This document shows, in pieces, positions 20,871-22,898 of a DNA stretch of 22,898 nucleotides. Each line of letters opens with the position of its first letter. The stretch's first letter is position 1. This stretch comes from Candidatus Omnitrophota bacterium (GTDB lineage: Bacteria; Omnitrophota; Gorgyraeia; Gygaellales; Profunditerraquicolaceae): positions 1 through 22,898 of the forward strand of contig JAPLMA010000051.1 of the NCBI GenBank assembly GCA_026387255.1, written 5' to 3'. A program made the translations under genes and the position numbers. The notes beneath the pieces were generated by a model. That model was not told where the DNA came from and did no database searches. It saw nothing but the letters and a program-made list of their open reading frames with translations.

Positions 20871-21833
20871 ATGTGGTCATTACAGTTAAGAATGTGGTTA
20901 TTGGTAACTTTACTTTTCGGGATCATTTATGCCTTAGTGGTTATGGTGGGCAGCAGTTTTTTGCATGTCGGTGGTTTTAGCTTTTATTTAATCATCTCTT
21001 TGGTAATGATGATTGTCCAATATATGCTGGGGCCTAAGATTGTCGAATGGAGCATGCAGGTAAAATATATTAAAAGGGACCAAAATCCGCGCTTGTTTCA
21101 GATGGTGGAAAGCTTAAGTGTGCGCGCCAATATTCCGATGCCCAGAATTGGCATTGCCCAGATCGCTATTCCTAATGCTTTTGCGTTCGGCCGTAGCCTA
21201 AAAGACGGCCGGGTTTGCGTGACTAGCGGAATTCTGGATTTGCTTGATGAAGAGGAATTAAAAGCGGTGCTTGGCCATGAATTAAGCCATCTGAAAAACC
21301 ACGATGTGCTTACGATTACCTTACTTTCCGTTATTCCGATGGTGATGTACCGGATTGCCTGGCAGTTTTTATTTTTTGGCCGCCGGCGGGATGAACGAGG
21401 CGGCAATACCATGTTCATTGGCCTGGCAGCTTTCTTATTTTATTTTATAACTAATCTTTTAGTGCTTTATGCTTCACGTATCCGGGAGTATTTTGCGGAC
21501 CGGGGTTCAGTGCTTTTAGGAAATCAACCGAAAGCCTTAGCTTCCAGTTTGTATAAACTGGCTTATGGGTCAGCTAAATTAAATAAAGAAGACTTAAAGC
21601 AGGTGGAAGGATTAAAAGCTTTTTTTATCAACGATCCATCTCAAGGCCGCAAAGAAGTATTGGAGTTATCACAATTAGATTTGGACAAAAACGGTGTTAT
21701 TGATGCTTCTGAATTGGAGCTACTGAGAAAGTCAAATATACGCCTAAATTTTGGAGATAAGATGCTTGAGCTTTTAAGCACGCATCCGAACATGCTTAAG
21801 CGTATCAAAAAACTGTCAGAGCATCAGGCTTAG
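20871..21833 (+). CDS. htpX: M48 (HtpX-like) membrane metalloprotease with EF-hand-like insert
   Basis: The product is an inner-membrane protease that removes damaged membrane proteins. The 320-residue protein has two N-terminal helices (8-29, 36-54), the zinc site GHELSHLKNHD (H136, E137, H140), two further helices (145-169, 180-202) and the third ligand E206 in REYFADRGSVLL. The start is the ATG at 20871, with AAGGAGG 9 bases upstream. Unusual for the family, residues 270-281 read DLDKNGVIDASE, a complete EF-hand calcium loop (D1, D3, N5, G6, I8, D9, E12), inserted between FFINDPS and the C-terminal STHPNMLKRI. This suggests calcium-dependent control or stability. It is the last gene of the CcdA-like/DUF1573 operon. 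Confidence 0.88.
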   Translation: MWSLQLRMWLLVTLLFGIIYALVVMVGSSFLHVGGFSFYLIISLVMMIVQYMLGPKIVEWSMQVKYIKRDQNPRLFQMVESLSVRANIPMPRIGIAQIAIPNAFAFGRSLKDGRVCVTSGILDLLDEEELKAVLGHELSHLKNHDVLTITLLSVIPMVMYRIAWQFLFFGRRRDERGGNTMFIGLAAFLFYFITNLLVLYASRIREYFADRGSVLLGNQPKALASSLYKLAYGSAKLNKEDLKQVEGLKAFFINDPSQGRKEVLELSQLDLDKNGVIDASELELLRKSNIRLNFGDKMLELLSTHPNMLKRIKKLSEHQA

Positions 21834-21868
21834 AATAGTTTAAATAATAGGGTTAATTATCAATTACC

Positions 21869-21896
21869 GTAGGGGACAGGCATGCCTGTCCCCTAC
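21869..21896. repeat. REP-type perfect palindrome, copy 2
   Basis: A 28-base perfect palindrome with arms GTAGGGGACAGGCA and its complement. Relative to copy 1 at 19282-19309, A becomes G in one arm and T becomes C in the other, keeping full pairing. It lies 35 bases after the protease stop. Confidence 0.85.
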
Positions 21897-21944
21897 AATT
21901 TTGTCAATTCGTCTACGATTTTGTCTATTCGTCTACAATTTTGT
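21894..21944 (+). repeat. 20-base tandem repeat, about 2.5 units
   Basis: Units TACAATTTTGTCAATTCGTC (21894-21913) and TACGATTTTGTCTATTCGTC (21914-21933), then a partial third beginning TACAATTTTGT. The first TAC is the end of the REP palindrome, so the tandem seems to have grown from its flank. Confidence 0.75.
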
Positions 21945-21969
21945 TTCCATCTTCTCGTCCCATTTTCTT

Positions 21970-21998
21970 TTGACATAACTCCAAATATACTATATAAT
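21970..21998 (+). promoter_or_regulatory. Perfect consensus promoter of lysS
   Basis: TTGACA (21970-21975), a 17-base spacer and TATAAT (21993-21998), an exact match to the sigma-70 consensus. The lysS ATG is at 22008, so transcription should start within about 0-3 bases of it. Confidence 0.85.
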
Positions 21999-22007
21999 TA
22001 CTAAACT

Positions 22008-22898
22008 ATGGATATAAATGAGATTGTGCAACAGAGAATTGCTAAATTAGAAGTGCTGGGGAGCAAAAACGTGGTTTTGTATCCAGCAAATGTGCCTGTC
22101 CATACCACGATTATAGAGGCTTTAAATAGATTTGAAGAAGGCAAAAAAGTTACTCTCTGCGGCAGAGTGATGGCTAATCGGGCACACGGTAAAGTCAATT
22201 TTATGGATCTTAGGGATGCTACCGGCAAGATCCAGCTTTATATTAAGCGGGATATTGTCGGTGAAGAGAAAGCGGCGCTGCTTGAGCAGTTGGATATTGC
22301 TGATATTTTAAGCGTCAGCGGTGAGCTTTTTAAGACGCATACGCAAGAATTTACGGTAAAAGTCCAGGATTTTACAATACTCGCTAAGGCTTTACGGCCT
22401 CTACCCGAGAAATGGCATGGCCTAAAGGATGTAGAGTTGCGTTATCGGCAGCGTTATTTGGACCTGCTGACTAACGAAGAGGTAAAAAAAGTGTTTTTGC
22501 TGCGCGCTAAGATTATCCAGTCGATCCGCAGTTTTTTAGACACGAGGGGATTTTTAGAAGTGGAAACTCCCATGATGCATGATATTGCCGGAGGCGCGGC
22601 AGGCCGGCCTTTTAAGACCTTTCATAATGAATATAGTATGGATTTATATTTGAGAATTGCTCCGGAGCTCTACTTAAAACGCCTCCTGGTAGGCGGCTTT
22701 GACCGGATTTATGAAATTAACCGTTCTTTTCGCAATGAAGGTGTATCTACCCGGCATAATCCGGAGTTTACCATGTTGGAGGCTTATCAGGCTTATGCCG
22801 ATTATGAGGATATGATTAATTTAACGCAGGATTTAATTTGTCATATCGCCAAGGAGGTTTTAGGCAAAGAAGAGCTGATTTATCAGGGTAAAACTATT
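22008..22898 (+). CDS. lysS: Lysyl-tRNA synthetase, class II (3' end outside window)
   Basis: 297 codons are present before the window ends; the full enzyme is usually near 500 residues. It charges tRNA-Lys in the cytoplasm. The N-terminal OB-fold anticodon-binding domain (about 48-125) has VTLCGRVMANRAHGKVNFMD. WHGLKDVELRYRQRYLDLL (136-154) links to the catalytic core with class II motif 1 (RGFLEVETPMM, 180-190) and motif 2 (FRNEGVSTRHNPEFTMLE, 241-258). Motif 3 lies outside. I chose the ATG at 22008 because it begins the conserved N-terminus and lies just after a perfect promoter. There is no ribosome site (TACTAAACT precedes), which fits a leaderless or near-leaderless message. Confidence 0.95.
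   Translation, partial: MDINEIVQQRIAKLEVLGSKNVVLYPANVPVHTTIIEALNRFEEGKKVTLCGRVMANRAHGKVNFMDLRDATGKIQLYIKRDIVGEEKAALLEQLDIADILSVSGELFKTHTQEFTVKVQDFTILAKALRPLPEKWHGLKDVELRYRQRYLDLLTNEEVKKVFLLRAKIIQSIRSFLDTRGFLEVETPMMHDIAGGAAGRPFKTFHNEYSMDLYLRIAPELYLKRLLVGGFDRIYEINRSFRNEGVSTRHNPEFTMLEAYQAYADYEDMINLTQDLICHIAKEVLGKEELIYQGKTI

Noticed and set aside
1..22898. tRNA or rRNA genes.
   Set aside because: Scanning by eye found no cloverleaf with a GGTTCGANTCC-type T arm and no rRNA-like stretch; a covariance-model search would be decisive.

Overview
This looks like a bacterial chromosome fragment. It is AT-rich, uses ATG with some TTG starts, and encodes many exported or membrane proteins. The right-hand third is conserved housekeeping sequence: purU, ispH, a polyprenyl synthase, an NDH-2-like flavoprotein, a CcdA-like protein, DUF1573, an HtpX-like M48 protease and lysS. 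Gene content and style recall uncultivated Gram-negative lineages such as Omnitrophota or other PVC-related bacteria. That placement is an impression, since no marker gene in the window decides it.

Region 1 (1-2276) is an accessory strip on the + strand: the tail of an unidentified gene, a hypoxanthine-type DNA glycosylase, an HExxH protein overlapping a zinc-ribbon protein, and a small conserved protein. Region 2 (2277-7476) starts with a 411-base gene-free leader carrying two operator-like palindromes. A tight phage-type cluster follows: a Cys/His small protein, an internally duplicated beta-rich protein, a ParB-like domain fused to an N6/N4 DNA methyltransferase, a putative small terminase and an intact large terminase. 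No portal or capsid gene follows, so the cluster looks truncated.

Region 3 (7477-14778) is a modular accessory array, all on the + strand: small secreted proteins, a COG4705 membrane protein, two half-size DMT/SMR-like proteins with an N-acyltransferase, two coiled-coil envelope proteins, a DUF5674 pair, and a secreted metallophosphatase. Most modules are preceded by related intergenic elements sharing a TAGGGGGAG core. Some elements carry a promoter and a CCCTCT...AGAGGG terminator. Others carry relics of a minus-strand gene 3' end (LPLLDEFRNW-like) together with an extended -10. This array is the most unusual part of the window.

Region 4 (14822-22898) is core-like. purU converges on the ispH/polyprenyl synthase pair. 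That pair diverges, with only 22 bases between start codons, from a flavoprotein/DoxX pair. A CcdA-like/DUF1573/HtpX operon follows, flanked by two matching REP-type palindromes. The window ends inside lysS, which has a perfect consensus promoter placed so close to its ATG that the mRNA should be nearly leaderless. Together the genes suggest isoprenoid/quinone supply, a quinone-linked dehydrogenase, envelope thiol redox and membrane protein quality control.
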